From Lacisediminimonas profundi (lineage in GTDB: Bacteria; Pseudomonadota; Gammaproteobacteria; Burkholderiales; Burkholderiaceae_D): DNA of 64,000 nucleotides. Both the position numbers and the translations under genes were made by a program. The DNA lies in NCBI RefSeq assembly GCF_008831265.1, contig NZ_VTTH01000003.1, positions 543,597-607,596 on the forward strand. Reading direction: 5' to 3'. Below the pieces are notes generated by a model. The model saw only the letters and a list, made by a program, of their open reading frames with translations, made no database searches and was not told the DNA's origin. Numbering within the stretch: position 1 is the stretch's first letter; each line of letters starts with the position of its first letter. Shown one piece after another: positions 7,575-16,594 of this stretch.

Positions 7575-8280
7575 CGACTTTTTTTCCCGGTGGAGCCGGA
7601 AAAACGAGGAGGCGAGGCTGGCGCGGGAGCTGGACCAGGCGGCGGCTCAGCCTGCTGCACCTGCACCCGATCCGTACGAGGGCCGGCTTCCCACGCTGGA
7701 GGATGTGCAACAGGTTTCCATCGACGCCGATTTTTCGCCCTTTCTCAGAAAGGGCGTGGACGAGTCGGTGCAGCGCTCGGCGCTGAAGAAGCTGTTCACC
7801 GATCCGCATTTCAACATCATGGACGGACTCGACATCTATATAGATGACTATTCGAAAAGCGATCCGATTCCGCCGGAAATGATGGCCATGCTCCGGCATG
7901 CGAAGGATTTGTTCGATCCGCCAGGGCTGAGGGATGAGCGGGTGATGGACATGCTTGAAGCCGCGCCTGCAGCAGAGCCTGAACCAGCGCATGAAGCCGG
8001 GCCCGCCCTGGAAGCTGCGTCCGAACCCGCTTCTGTCGATGCCGGGTCCGAAACGACTGCCGGCGCCGGTCCGGATCAGCAACAAGCTGCTGCACCGGTC
8101 CCGATGGATGAGCCCGACCCCTTTGAAGACAGCGAGGAAGATCCGGAGCAGCAACGCATCGCCGCTGGCAGCCAGGATGTCGCTGATGATGAAACTGTTC
8201 CTGCTGCCCCTGCATCAGTGCAGCTCCCGCAGTCCCCGGCACCACGAGTCAACGAGAATCCAGAGAATCCGCCCAGATGA
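7564..8280 (+). CDS. DUF3306 domain protein of the formate dehydrogenase cluster
   Basis: The protein is 238 residues from a GTG start. Residues 1-120 carry the DUF3306 pattern: DDFFSRWSRKNEEARLA, then LPTLEDVQQVSIDADFSPFL, LKKLFTDPHFNIMDGLDIYI and PEMMAMLRHAKDLFDPPG. The rest is acidic, Ala/Pro/Glu-rich and probably disordered. The gene overlaps both neighbours (11 bases upstream, 4 downstream), a sign of translational coupling. The family is known only by association with formate dehydrogenase operons; the WSRKNEEAR start suggests an interaction segment, but that is inference. Confidence 0.9.
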   Translation: MAADDFFSRWSRKNEEARLARELDQAAAQPAAPAPDPYEGRLPTLEDVQQVSIDADFSPFLRKGVDESVQRSALKKLFTDPHFNIMDGLDIYIDDYSKSDPIPPEMMAMLRHAKDLFDPPGLRDERVMDMLEAAPAAEPEPAHEAGPALEAASEPASVDAGSETTAGAGPDQQQAAAPVPMDEPDPFEDSEEDPEQQRIAAGSQDVADDETVPAAPASVQLPQSPAPRVNENPENPPR

Positions 8281-10412
8281 GCACTCAATACAAAGTCTGC
8301 AGTTGCAATCGAACCATGCCGCTGGACGCGGAAGCCGGCAAGGTGCTGGCCGCCGCACTGGGCGAGCCGTCACTGGCAGTGGCGACCGAGCTGTGCCGGC
8401 GTGAAGTCGGCAGCTACCTGGGCGCACTGGACGGCGTCGACAACGTGGTGGTCGCCTGCACCCAGGAGCGGGCCCTGTTTTCCGAACTGGCGCAGCAGAA
8501 GCAGACCGTGGCGCCCATCCGTTTCGTCAATATCCGCGAAACCGGCGGCTGGGGTGCCCAGGCGCGCGAGGCGCTGCCGAAGATGGCAGCCCTGCTGGCG
8601 GCGGCGGCCTTGCCCGATCCGGAGCCGGTGCCGACGGTTGCCTACGATTCCGGCGGGCAGGTACTGATCATCGGACCGGCTGCGCGGGTGCAGAAGTGGG
8701 CCGCGATGATTGGCGCGCAACTCGATGTCAGCATCCTGTTCACCGACACGCGCGCCCCGGCCGACATGTTGTCCGAACGCCGGTACCCGACTTTTTCGGG
8801 GGAACAGGTACGCGTAAGAGGCTGGCTGGGCGCGTTCGAAGTGGAGTGGACGCAGTCCAACCCGATCGATGCCGAGCTGTGCACCCGCTGCAATGCCTGC
8901 GTCGATGTCTGCCCCGAAAACGCCATCAACCTGCTGTACCAGGTCGACTTGTCCAAGTGCGGCTCGCACCGCGACTGCGTCAAGGCCTGTGGCGCCATTG
9001 GCGCCATCGATTTCGAACGCGAGGCCACGCAGCGCTCGGGCCAGTTCGACCTGATATTCGACCTGTCCGACGCGCCGCTGCTGAGCATGCACCAGCCGCC
9101 GCAGGGCTATTTCCGTCCCGGTGCCGACGACGCCAGGCAGGCTGCGGACGCGCTGAAATTGACGCAGATGGTCGGTGAATTCGAGAAGCCGAAGTTCTTC
9201 ATCTACAAGGACAAGCTGTGCGCCCACGCCCGTAATGAAAAGCTGGGTTGCAATGCCTGCGTTGAAGTGTGTTCGGCCGAGGCGATTGCCGGGGCCGGCA
9301 ACCATATCAAGGTCAATCCGAACCTGTGCGTCGGTTGCGGCGCCTGCACCACGGTTTGCCCGTCCGGTGCGCTGGGCTATGCCTATCCCAGGGTTCCCGA
9401 CCTTGGCCAGCGGCTGCGGACCATGCTGCAAGCCTATGCGCGTGCCGGCGGCCGCCAGCCGGCGCTGCTGCTGCACAGCGACGATTCTGGCAGCGGTGAT
9501 TCAGGCAGCGAACTGATCCAGCAACTCGGCCGCCTGGCCCGCGCCGGTGGCAAACTGCAGGGCGTACCGGCGCGCGTGCTACCGGTCGCGCTGCATCATG
9601 CCGCATCGACCGGGCTCGACGTGTGGCTGAGCGCGGTGGCGTGGGGCGCGCGCAATGTCGCGGTGCTGACCACGCCGCAGGATGCGCCGCAATATGTTGC
9701 CGCGCTGCGGAACCAGATGGCGCTGGCGCAGGCGACCTTGAATGGACTCGGTTACGAGGGCGAGCATTTCGTCCTGCTCGAAGCCGGCAGCGCAGCGGAA
9801 CTCGATGCGGGCCTGGCACGCATCGCAGCCAGCGCGGCGAGTGCGGCAGCAACATTGCCGGCGCAGGCCGCCACCTTCAATGCCGGCGCCGAGAAGCGCA
9901 CGACGCTGGAGTTCGCGCTCGACCACCTGTACAAGCATGCGCCGCAAGAGGTGGAATCGATTGCGCTTGCGGCCGGTGCTCCGTGGGGGGCGGTCGCTGT
10001 CGACACTGCCAAGTGCACGCTTTGCATGTCGTGCGTCGGCGCCTGTCCGTCGTCGGCGCTGATGGACAATCCCAACCTGCCGCAGCTGCGATTGGTCGAG
10101 AAGAATTGCGTGCAGTGCGGGCTGTGCGAGAAGACCTGTCCGGAAAATGCGATCAGCCTGATTCCCCGCCTTTCATTCAGGGAAGAAGCTCGCAACCCGA
10201 TGGTGCTGAATGAGGCACAGCCCTATCACTGTATCCGCTGCAACACGCCGTTCGGCACGCTGCAGATGGTGGAAAACATGATAGGCAAGCTGTCGCTGCA
10301 CAGCGCTTTCGCCGGCAATCTCGATCGCATCCGCATGTGCAGCGATTGCCGTGTGATTGACATGATGGAAAACAAAACCGAACTGCAGGTTACCGACCTG
10401 AAGCGCCATTAA
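8277..10412 (+). CDS. Large polyferredoxin (4Fe-4S) of the formate dehydrogenase cluster
   Basis: This is a 711-residue cytoplasmic iron-sulfur protein with no signal peptide. Cys motifs in order are 202/205/208/212, 228/234/238, 315/325/328/332, 351/354/357/361, 580/583/586/590 and 611/614/617/621. The end has 652/655 (CIRCNTPFG) and 688/691 (CSDC), which resemble a zinc or extra cluster site. The count allows about six [4Fe-4S] clusters in two blocks. Between them (about 380-540) lies an alpha/beta region (ALLLHSDD, VAVLTTPQDAPQY) that might be an electron-transfer domain of the MvhD type; that is inference. It overlaps the DUF3306 gene by four bases and ends with clustered stops. A role in electron transfer or maturation for the dehydrogenase is likely from context. 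Confidence 0.9.
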   Translation: MSTQYKVCSCNRTMPLDAEAGKVLAAALGEPSLAVATELCRREVGSYLGALDGVDNVVVACTQERALFSELAQQKQTVAPIRFVNIRETGGWGAQAREALPKMAALLAAAALPDPEPVPTVAYDSGGQVLIIGPAARVQKWAAMIGAQLDVSILFTDTRAPADMLSERRYPTFSGEQVRVRGWLGAFEVEWTQSNPIDAELCTRCNACVDVCPENAINLLYQVDLSKCGSHRDCVKACGAIGAIDFEREATQRSGQFDLIFDLSDAPLLSMHQPPQGYFRPGADDARQAADALKLTQMVGEFEKPKFFIYKDKLCAHARNEKLGCNACVEVCSAEAIAGAGNHIKVNPNLCVGCGACTTVCPSGALGYAYPRVPDLGQRLRTMLQAYARAGGRQPALLLHSDDSGSGDSGSELIQQLGRLARAGGKLQGVPARVLPVALHHAASTGLDVWLSAVAWGARNVAVLTTPQDAPQYVAALRNQMALAQATLNGLGYEGEHFVLLEAGSAAELDAGLARIAASAASAAATLPAQAATFNAGAEKRTTLEFALDHLYKHAPQEVESIALAAGAPWGAVAVDTAKCTLCMSCVGACPSSALMDNPNLPQLRLVEKNCVQCGLCEKTCPENAISLIPRLSFREEARNPMVLNEAQPYHCIRCNTPFGTLQMVENMIGKLSLHSAFAGNLDRIRMCSDCRVIDMMENKTELQVTDLKRH

Positions 10413-10425
10413 TAATAAGAAACGT

Positions 10426-10451
10426 GAATCAGAACCGCGAATCAGAACCGC
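10426..10451 (+). repeat. 13-base direct repeat, two copies
   Basis: GAATCAGAACCGC occurs twice head to tail in the 67-base gap between the polyferredoxin and the TorD-like chaperone gene. It may be a simple duplication; no function is evident. Confidence 0.7.
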
Positions 10452-10479
10452 GACCACGACCAGACAAGGGCAGGAACCC

Positions 10480-11112
10480 ATGAGCCAGACCCAGATTCAG
10501 CCTCAAGCGCAGCCGCTGAAATTCGAAAAGCCGGACGAGGGCGAGGAAACCGCGCGCGCCGACCTGTACGGCCTGTTGGCGACGCTGCTCTACGCACCGC
10601 CGCCGCAGGCGCTACTGGATACCATCGGCTCCGCGCAGGCGCAGGGCGAGGGCGTATTGGAACGGGCCTGGGCCGAGCTGGTCGCGGCCTGCCGTGGCGC
10701 GCAGGCGGAGCCGGTGCGCGCAGAGTACGAGCAGCTTTTCGTCGGCGTCGGCAAGCCCGAGGTCATGCTGTATGGTTCTTATTACCTGAGTGGCTTCCTG
10801 ATGGAAAAGCCGCTGGTCGAATTGCGTGACGACCTGGCCCGGTTGGGCCTGCAGCGCTCGGAAACCATGGTCGAGAGCGAAGACCACCTTGCCGCATTGT
10901 GCGAGGTGATGCGCTACCTGATCGCCTCGGACGATCCGGTGCACGCCAACCTGGCGACGCAGAAATCCTTTTTCGCCGCGCACATGCAGCCTTGGGTCGG
11001 CGAATGCTGCCGCGCGCTGGCCGCCCATCCCTCCACCTCGTTCTACAGGCCCGTGGCGGCGCTGGCCCAGGCATTCTTCGATGTGGAGATGCAAGCGTTT
11101 GACATGGCGTGA
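10480..11112 (+). CDS. TorD/DmsD-family chaperone for the molybdoenzyme
   Basis: This 210-residue helical cytoplasmic protein belongs to the TorD family, which binds the Tat leader of a molybdoenzyme and holds the apo-form until cofactor is inserted. Family features are DLYGLLATLLYAPP near residue 27, RAEYEQLFVGVGKPEVMLYGSYYLSGF in the middle, and ESEDHLAALCEVMRYL in place of the usual EPxDH motif. It lies between the polyferredoxin and the Tat-targeted genes, so its client is most likely the alpha subunit at 11502. GGGCAGGAACCC upstream of the ATG may serve as the ribosome-binding site. Confidence 0.88.
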   Translation: MSQTQIQPQAQPLKFEKPDEGEETARADLYGLLATLLYAPPPQALLDTIGSAQAQGEGVLERAWAELVAACRGAQAEPVRAEYEQLFVGVGKPEVMLYGSYYLSGFLMEKPLVELRDDLARLGLQRSETMVESEDHLAALCEVMRYLIASDDPVHANLATQKSFFAAHMQPWVGECCRALAAHPSTSFYRPVAALAQAFFDVEMQAFDMA

Positions 11113-11291
11113 CCCGGCGCACGATGAAAATAGGGGGATGTTGCGTTGCGCAATGAAAAAGATTCATGTTTAACATATGCAAAATCATTCCAGGGTGTGC
11201 ATAATTGGAATGTTCATATGGCATTGTTTGTTTGATGTTGGAACCGATGTTTGCAATGGTTTGCTAAAACGATAATTTCCCGGAGATATCC

Positions 11292-11486
11292 ATGGCAGAA
11301 CAGAAAAAAATTGGCAGGAGGACCTTCTTCGCCGGTTTGGGTCTTGCAGCAGCCGCTGGCGTAGCCGTCAAGCTTGCCGGCAACCAGCAGCCTGCCGAAG
11401 CGACATCTCCCGCCGAACCCGCCGACAGCGACCGATACCGCTTGTCCGAGCACGTCAAGAAGTACTACCGCACCACCACCATCTGA
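11292..11486 (+). CDS. Small Tat-targeted protein of formate dehydrogenase operons
   Basis: The 64-residue protein has a twin-arginine signal (KIGRRTFFAGLGLAAAAGVAVKLAG), a short Pro/Ala/Glu linker and a conserved-looking end, DRYRLSEHVKKYYRTT. It fits the small family annotated as formate dehydrogenase region Tat target (TIGR02811 as I recall). CGGAG lies seven bases before the ATG. It is 15 bases upstream of the alpha subunit, so both are probably exported with, or near, the same complex. Whether the peptide is cleaved and retained as a subunit is unknown. Confidence 0.88.
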   Translation: MAEQKKIGRRTFFAGLGLAAAAGVAVKLAGNQQPAEATSPAEPADSDRYRLSEHVKKYYRTTTI

Positions 11487-11501
11487 TTCCGAGGTGACAT
11501 C

Positions 11502-14465
11502 ATGCTGCTGACTCGCAAGGGCCAATCCGGCTCGCGTTCGCCTGCCCGTTTCTCGTCCAGCCTTGCCGACAGCCTGTCGCGCGCGCTGCCGACGATGGAC
11601 CGCCGGTCTTTCCTGAAACGCTCCGGCATCGGCGTCGGCGCCGGTATCGCTGCTTCCCAGTTGGGCCTGATCCAGCGAGCGAAGGCGGCCGCTGGTGCGG
11701 ATGGGGCGGGTGGCAAGATCGAGGTGCGCCGAACCGTCTGTACCCACTGCTCGGTGGGCTGCGCGGTCGATGCCATCGTGCAGAACGGCATATGGGTGCG
11801 GCAGGAGCCGGTGTTCGATTCGCCAATCAACCTTGGCGCCCACTGTGCCAAAGGCGCGGCGCTGCGCGAGCACGGCCACGGCGAGTACCGCCTCAAGTAT
11901 CCGATGAAGCTGGTCAACGGCAAGTACCAGCGCATCAGCTGGGACGTTGCGCTCAACGAGATCTCTGCCAAGCTCCTGGACCTCAGGAAATCCAGCGGAC
12001 CCGATTCGGTGTTCTGGATCGGCTCGTCCAAGCACAACAACGAGCAGGCGCAACTGATGCGCAAGTTCGTGTCCTTCTATGGCACCAACAACACCGACCA
12101 CCAGGCCCGCATCTGCCACTCGACCACGGTCGCCGGCGTCGCCAATACCTGGGGCTACGGTGCGATGACCAACAGCTACAACGATATGCAGAATTCGAAG
12201 GCTGCAATGTATATCGGATCGAATGCTGCCGAGGCCCATCCGGTGTCGATGCTGCACATGCTGCATGCGAAGGAAAACGGCTGCAAGATGATCGTCGTCG
12301 ACCCGCGCTACACGCGGACCGCGGCCAAGTCCGACCAGTACGTCCGCATCCGCTCCGGCACCGACGTCCCGTTCCTGTTCGGCGTGCTGTACCACATCTT
12401 CAAGAACGGCTGGGAAGACAAGAAATACATCAACGACCGCGTCTACGGCATGGAAAAAGTGCGGGAAGACGTGCTCGCCAAATGGACGCCGGACAAGGTC
12501 GAGGAAGCCTGCGGCGTGCCCGAAGCAGAAATGTTCAAGGTCGCCGAGACGCTGTCCATGAACCGGCCTTCAACCGTGGTCTGGTGCATGGGGCAGACCC
12601 AGCATACGATCGGCAATGCCATGGTCCGCGCTTCCTGCATCCTGCAGCTGGCGCTGGGCAATGTCGGCAAGTCGGGTGGCGGCACCAACATTTTCCGCGG
12701 TCACGACAATGTGCAGGGCGCAACCGACGTTGGCCCGAATCCCGATTCGCTGCCCGGCTATTACGGCCTGGCGACCGGCGCGTGGAAGCACTGGGCTTCG
12801 GTCTGGGGCGTCGACTATGAATGGATCAAGAAGCAGTACGCGTCGCAGGCGATGATGGAAAAATCCGGCACCACCGTGTCGCGCTGGATCGATGCCGTGC
12901 TGGAAAAGAACGAACTGATCGACCAGGACAGCAACGTCAAGGGGGTGGTGTTCTGGGGTCATGCGCCCAACTCGCAGACCCGTGGCCTGGAAATGAAAAA
13001 GGCGATGGACAAACTCGACCTGCTGGTCGTGATCGATCCTTATCCTTCGGCGACGGCGGCGATGGCGGCCATGAAGGTCGAAGGCCAGGAGCTCAACGCC
13101 AACCGTGCCGTCTACCTGCTGCCGGCAGCGACCCAGTTCGAGACCTCGGGCTCGGTGACGGCATCCAACCGCTCGCTCCAGTGGCGCGAGAAAGTGATCG
13201 AGCCGCTGTTCGAGTCCCGTACCGATCACATGATCATGTACCAGCTGGCCGAGAAGCTCGGCTTCGGCAAGGAACTGGTTGCCAAGCTCAAGCTGGTGCC
13301 GGGCAAGGGCGGCTTGATGGAGCCGGAACCGGAATCGATGCTGGAAGAAATCAACCGCGGTACCTGGACCATCGGCTACACCGGCCAGACGCCGACGCGC
13401 CTGAAGGCGCACATGCGCAACATGCACCTGTTCGACGTCAAGTCCTTGCGCTGCAAGGGCGGCAAGGACGCGGTCACCGGCTACGACATGACCGGCGACT
13501 ATTTCGGCCTGCCGTGGCCCTGCTACGGCAATGCGGAGCTGAAGCACCCGGGCTCGCCCAACCTGTATGACACCAGCAAACACGTGATGGACGGCGGCGG
13601 CAACTTCCGCGCCAACTTCGGCGTGGAAAAGGACGGCGTCAACCTGCTGGCGGAGGACGGCTCGCATTCAGTCGGTTCCGACCTCACCACAGGCTACCCG
13701 GAATTCGACCATGTGCTGCTGAAGAAGCTCGGATGGTGGGACGACCTGAACGAGGCCGAGAAAAAAGCGGCTGAAGGCAAGAACTGGAAGACCGACTTGT
13801 CCGGTGGCATACAGCGGGTATGCCTGAAGGTGCACGGCGTGCACCCCTTCGGCAACGCCAAGGCGAGGGCAGTGGTATGGAACTTCCCGGACGCGATTCC
13901 ACAGCATCGCGAGCCGCTCTATGGCACCCGGCCCGACCTGGTGGCCAAGTATCCGACGCATGACGACAAGAAGGCGTTCTGGCGCCTTCCCACCCTGTAC
14001 AAGTCGCTGCAGCAGAAAAACGTCGAGAACAAGTTGTACGAAAAATTCCCGATCATCCTGACTTCCGGCCGTCTGGTCGAGTACGAAGGCGGTGGCGAGG
14101 AGACCCGTTCGAATCCCTGGCTGGCCGAACTGCAGCAGGACAACTTCGTCGAGATCAATCCCAAGGCGGCGTCCGACCGCGGCATCCGCAACGGCGAGTT
14201 CTGCATCGTGTCGACGCCGACCGGCGCCCGTATCAAGGTCAAGGCATTGGTCACACCTCGCGTCGGCGCGGACACTGCGTTCATTCCTTTCCACTTCTCC
14301 GGATGGTGGCAGGGCAAGGACATGAAAGAGTTCTACCCGGAAGGCGCAGCACCGGTGGTGCGCGGCGAGGCGGTCAACACCGCAACGACCTACGGCTACG
14401 ACTCGGTGACCATGATGCAGGAAACCAAGACCACCATCTGTAACATCGAGAAGTTTGTCGCGTGA
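11502..14465 (+). CDS. fdhA: Formate dehydrogenase, molybdopterin alpha subunit (cysteine type)
   Basis: This is the catalytic subunit, oxidising formate to CO2 at a Mo (or W) bis-MGD centre, 987 residues. The order is: N-terminal extension, twin-arginine leader DRRSFLKRSGIGVGAG (33-48), proximal [4Fe-4S] ligands Cys80, Cys83, Cys87 and Cys115, then the active-site region QARICHSTTVAG. There Cys205 occupies the place of selenocysteine, followed by His206. No in-frame TGA is present, so the enzyme is the Cys form. VWCMGQTQHTIGNAMVRA, GGTNIFRGHDNVQGATD and the C-terminal dinucleotide-binding domain (SGRLVEYEGGGEETR) are intact. The Tat leader places it in the periplasm with the beta and gamma subunits encoded downstream. 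Cofactor would come from MobA and sulfur from FdhD in the same window. Confidence 0.96.
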   Translation: MLLTRKGQSGSRSPARFSSSLADSLSRALPTMDRRSFLKRSGIGVGAGIAASQLGLIQRAKAAAGADGAGGKIEVRRTVCTHCSVGCAVDAIVQNGIWVRQEPVFDSPINLGAHCAKGAALREHGHGEYRLKYPMKLVNGKYQRISWDVALNEISAKLLDLRKSSGPDSVFWIGSSKHNNEQAQLMRKFVSFYGTNNTDHQARICHSTTVAGVANTWGYGAMTNSYNDMQNSKAAMYIGSNAAEAHPVSMLHMLHAKENGCKMIVVDPRYTRTAAKSDQYVRIRSGTDVPFLFGVLYHIFKNGWEDKKYINDRVYGMEKVREDVLAKWTPDKVEEACGVPEAEMFKVAETLSMNRPSTVVWCMGQTQHTIGNAMVRASCILQLALGNVGKSGGGTNIFRGHDNVQGATDVGPNPDSLPGYYGLATGAWKHWASVWGVDYEWIKKQYASQAMMEKSGTTVSRWIDAVLEKNELIDQDSNVKGVVFWGHAPNSQTRGLEMKKAMDKLDLLVVIDPYPSATAAMAAMKVEGQELNANRAVYLLPAATQFETSGSVTASNRSLQWREKVIEPLFESRTDHMIMYQLAEKLGFGKELVAKLKLVPGKGGLMEPEPESMLEEINRGTWTIGYTGQTPTRLKAHMRNMHLFDVKSLRCKGGKDAVTGYDMTGDYFGLPWPCYGNAELKHPGSPNLYDTSKHVMDGGGNFRANFGVEKDGVNLLAEDGSHSVGSDLTTGYPEFDHVLLKKLGWWDDLNEAEKKAAEGKNWKTDLSGGIQRVCLKVHGVHPFGNAKARAVVWNFPDAIPQHREPLYGTRPDLVAKYPTHDDKKAFWRLPTLYKSLQQKNVENKLYEKFPIILTSGRLVEYEGGGEETRSNPWLAELQQDNFVEINPKAASDRGIRNGEFCIVSTPTGARIKVKALVTPRVGADTAFIPFHFSGWWQGKDMKEFYPEGAAPVVRGEAVNTATTYGYDSVTMMQETKTTICNIEKFVA

Positions 14466-14496
14466 CGCGTAACGCCAGGCACGAGGAGATAAGAAA

Positions 14497-15138
14497 ATGG
14501 CACGAATGAAATTCATCTGCGATGCGGAGCGCTGCATCGAGTGCAATGGCTGCGTCACTGCTTGCAAGAACGAGAATGAAGTGCCCTGGGGCGTGAACCG
14601 TCGTCGTGTGGTGACAATGAACGACGGCGTCATCGGCCAGGAGAAATCGATCTCGGTCGCCTGCATGCATTGTTCCGATGCCCCCTGCATGGCGGTGTGC
14701 CCGGTCGACTGCTTCTACCGCACCGAAGATGGCGTGGTGCTGCACGACAAGGACATCTGTATCGGATGCGGCTACTGCTCCTACGCCTGCCCGTTCGGCG
14801 CGCCGCAGTTCCCGTCCGTCGGCACTTTCGGCCTGCGCGGCAAGATGGACAAGTGCACTTTCTGCGCCGGCGGCCCGGAAGAAAACGGATCGAAGGCGGA
14901 ATTCGAAAAATACGGTCGCAACCGGCTGTCCGAAGGCAAGTTGCCGGCGTGCGCCGAAATGTGCTCGACCAAGGCCTTGCTCGGCGGCGATGGCGACATG
15001 GTGGCCGACATCTTCCGCACCCGCGTCCTGCGGCGCGGCAAGGGCAGCGAAGTGTGGGGCTGGGGCACGGCCTACGGCAAATCGCCTAACCCGAACGCCG
15101 TCGCACCGGCAGCTCCCGTCCAGGAGAAAAAATCATGA
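14497..15138 (+). CDS. fdhB: Formate dehydrogenase, iron-sulfur beta subunit
   Basis: This is a 213-residue four-cluster ferredoxin that carries electrons from the alpha subunit to the cytochrome b. Cys groups are 8/13/16/19/23, 56/59/64/68, 88/91/94/98, and 120/123 with 152/156, matching four [4Fe-4S] sites in the FdnH/FdhB pattern. It is shorter than E. coli FdnH (294 residues) and lacks the C-terminal membrane anchor of that protein. It therefore resembles the shorter subunits of Shewanella/Wolinella-type enzymes. It has no signal of its own, so export by hitch-hiking on the alpha subunit's Tat leader is likely. GAGGAGATAAG precedes the ATG. It overlaps the next gene by four bases. Confidence 0.95.
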   Translation: MARMKFICDAERCIECNGCVTACKNENEVPWGVNRRRVVTMNDGVIGQEKSISVACMHCSDAPCMAVCPVDCFYRTEDGVVLHDKDICIGCGYCSYACPFGAPQFPSVGTFGLRGKMDKCTFCAGGPEENGSKAEFEKYGRNRLSEGKLPACAEMCSTKALLGGDGDMVADIFRTRVLRRGKGSEVWGWGTAYGKSPNPNAVAPAAPVQEKKS

Positions 15139-15356
15139 TACGCACCATCTCTGTCATTGCGGCCCTGACGATGCTTGCTGGCTGCGGCGAAAAGCCCCAG
15201 ACCGGCGTCAGCAGCTACAAACCTGACCAGAAGCCTTGGGCAGGCGCGGCTTCGCCGTACAACGCGGCCGGCTACAAGGGCGGCGACAAGGCGGCCTGGG
15301 ATACGCAGATGCGCGCGCGGATCCAGACCCAGAACGAGCACAACCGGGTCAACTGA
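15135..15356 (+). CDS. Small lipoprotein within the formate dehydrogenase operon
   Basis: The 73-residue protein has a short lipoprotein signal (MIRTISVIAALTMLAGC, lipobox LAGC, Cys17). A polar mature part follows, with KPWAGAASPYNAAGYKGGDKAAWDTQM and a charged end. It overlaps the beta subunit stop by four bases (ATGA) and is 13 bases upstream of the gamma subunit, so it is translated with them. The operon position suggests an accessory of the periplasmic complex; I know no biochemical role. Confidence 0.8.
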   Translation: MIRTISVIAALTMLAGCGEKPQTGVSSYKPDQKPWAGAASPYNAAGYKGGDKAAWDTQMRARIQTQNEHNRVN

Positions 15357-15369
15357 GGCAGGGGCCATC

Positions 15370-16575
15370 ATGAAGACAATCATTGCCACGCTTGCCCTTG
15401 GCTTGTCGTTGCTGGTGTCCGCCGGCGCCGGCGCCCAGAACAGCGGCACCATCAAGCCGGCCCAGCCGGCGGCAGCACCAGCCGCAACCGCTGCCGCAGC
15501 CGCACCTGCAACGGCTGCCGCGGCCGCCAGCGCCGTGGTCGTCCCTTCTCCGGTGCCGGGGGTTGAATCAATCGACATCCTGAAGCAGGACCAGGCGCAG
15601 CGCAGCAAGGACCAGCCCGGCAACCTGGCGCCTACCTGGCGCATCGTGAAAGAGGGCACGCCCAACTACTCCAGCCTGCCGGCCCTCGAAAGTTCGGTGC
15701 TGATCCAGCCCAAGGCCCAGTTCCCGGGGCAGGCCCGCGCCACCACCGCGGGCGAGGCCTGGCGCCAATATCGCAATGGACCGCTGACCGTGTACGGAGG
15801 ATGGCTGATCGTGCTGGTGCTGGTCGCCATCGCCGCAGTCTATTTCTCGCTCGGCCAGATCAAGCAAAAGGCGCCAGACACAGGTCGCCTGATCGAGCGC
15901 TTCACCTCGGTCGAACGGACTGCGCACTGGACCCTGGCGATCTCGTTCATGACCCTGGCGGCATCGGGCCTGGTCATGCTGTTCGGTAAATATGTTCTGT
16001 TGCCAGTATTCGGACATACGCTGTTCGGCTGGCTCGCTTACGCCTGCAAGAACATCCACAACTTCGTCGGGCCGGTGTTTTCGCTGGCGGTGATCGTGGC
16101 CTTCATCATTTTTGTGAAGGACAACCTGCCGGGCAAGGGGGACATCAAGTGGGTGCTGCGCGCTGGCGGCATGTTCGGCAAGCACGAGGTGCCGAGCGGT
16201 CGTTTCAATGCTGGCGAGAAGCTGTGGTTCTGGGGCGGCGTGGTGGTCCTTGGCGTGGTGCTTACTGCGTCCGGCTTCTTCCTGGACATGCTGGTGCCGG
16301 CAGTGGAATATACCCGCGGCAACATGCAGGTCGCCAATGTGATCCACCTGGCCGCCGCGGTCCTCATGTTCGCGGTCTCGATGGGTCACGTCTACATGGG
16401 CACGCTCGGCATGCAAGGCGCCTACAAGGCGATGCGGACCGGGTACGTCGACGATGCCTGGGCCAAGGAACATCACGAGCTCTGGTACGAAGACGTGGCG
16501 AATGGACGGGTACCGCGGGTGCGCACGGAAGAGGGTGCCGCCGCTGTCGCTGGCTCGCCCGCCAAGGCATCGTGA
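15370..16575 (+). CDS. fdhC: Formate dehydrogenase, cytochrome b gamma subunit
   Basis: This is the inner-membrane dihaem cytochrome b that anchors the enzyme and passes electrons to the quinone pool, 401 residues. It begins with a Sec signal (MKTIIATLALGLSLLVSAGAGA). An Ala/Pro-rich spacer (about 28-60) and a short periplasmic domain follow, then membrane helices, with the first around 140-160. Likely haem ligands are His186 (RTAHWTLA), His230 (NIHNFVG), His326 (VIHLAA) and His340 (GHVYMG). The 14-residue gap between the last two equals that of the E. coli FdnI pair (His155/His169). The extra N-terminal domain is typical of longer FdhC-type subunits and absent from FdnI. The start at 15370 is preferred over upstream in-frame codons because it gives the signal peptide. 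Confidence 0.94.
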   Translation: MKTIIATLALGLSLLVSAGAGAQNSGTIKPAQPAAAPAATAAAAAPATAAAAASAVVVPSPVPGVESIDILKQDQAQRSKDQPGNLAPTWRIVKEGTPNYSSLPALESSVLIQPKAQFPGQARATTAGEAWRQYRNGPLTVYGGWLIVLVLVAIAAVYFSLGQIKQKAPDTGRLIERFTSVERTAHWTLAISFMTLAASGLVMLFGKYVLLPVFGHTLFGWLAYACKNIHNFVGPVFSLAVIVAFIIFVKDNLPGKGDIKWVLRAGGMFGKHEVPSGRFNAGEKLWFWGGVVVLGVVLTASGFFLDMLVPAVEYTRGNMQVANVIHLAAAVLMFAVSMGHVYMGTLGMQGAYKAMRTGYVDDAWAKEHHELWYEDVANGRVPRVRTEEGAAAVAGSPAKAS

Positions 16576-16594
16576 TTCATTGAGGAGGCAAGAG

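Noticed and set aside
11238..11254. Sigma-54-like promoter (TTGGAACC...TTTGC) before the small Tat protein
   Set aside because: The GG-to-GC spacing is 11 bases, whereas sigma-54 sites require 10; the conserved core also deviates.
12100..12130. Selenocysteine at the formate dehydrogenase active site
   Set aside because: The codon is TGC (Cys205), and no in-frame TGA is present in the gene.
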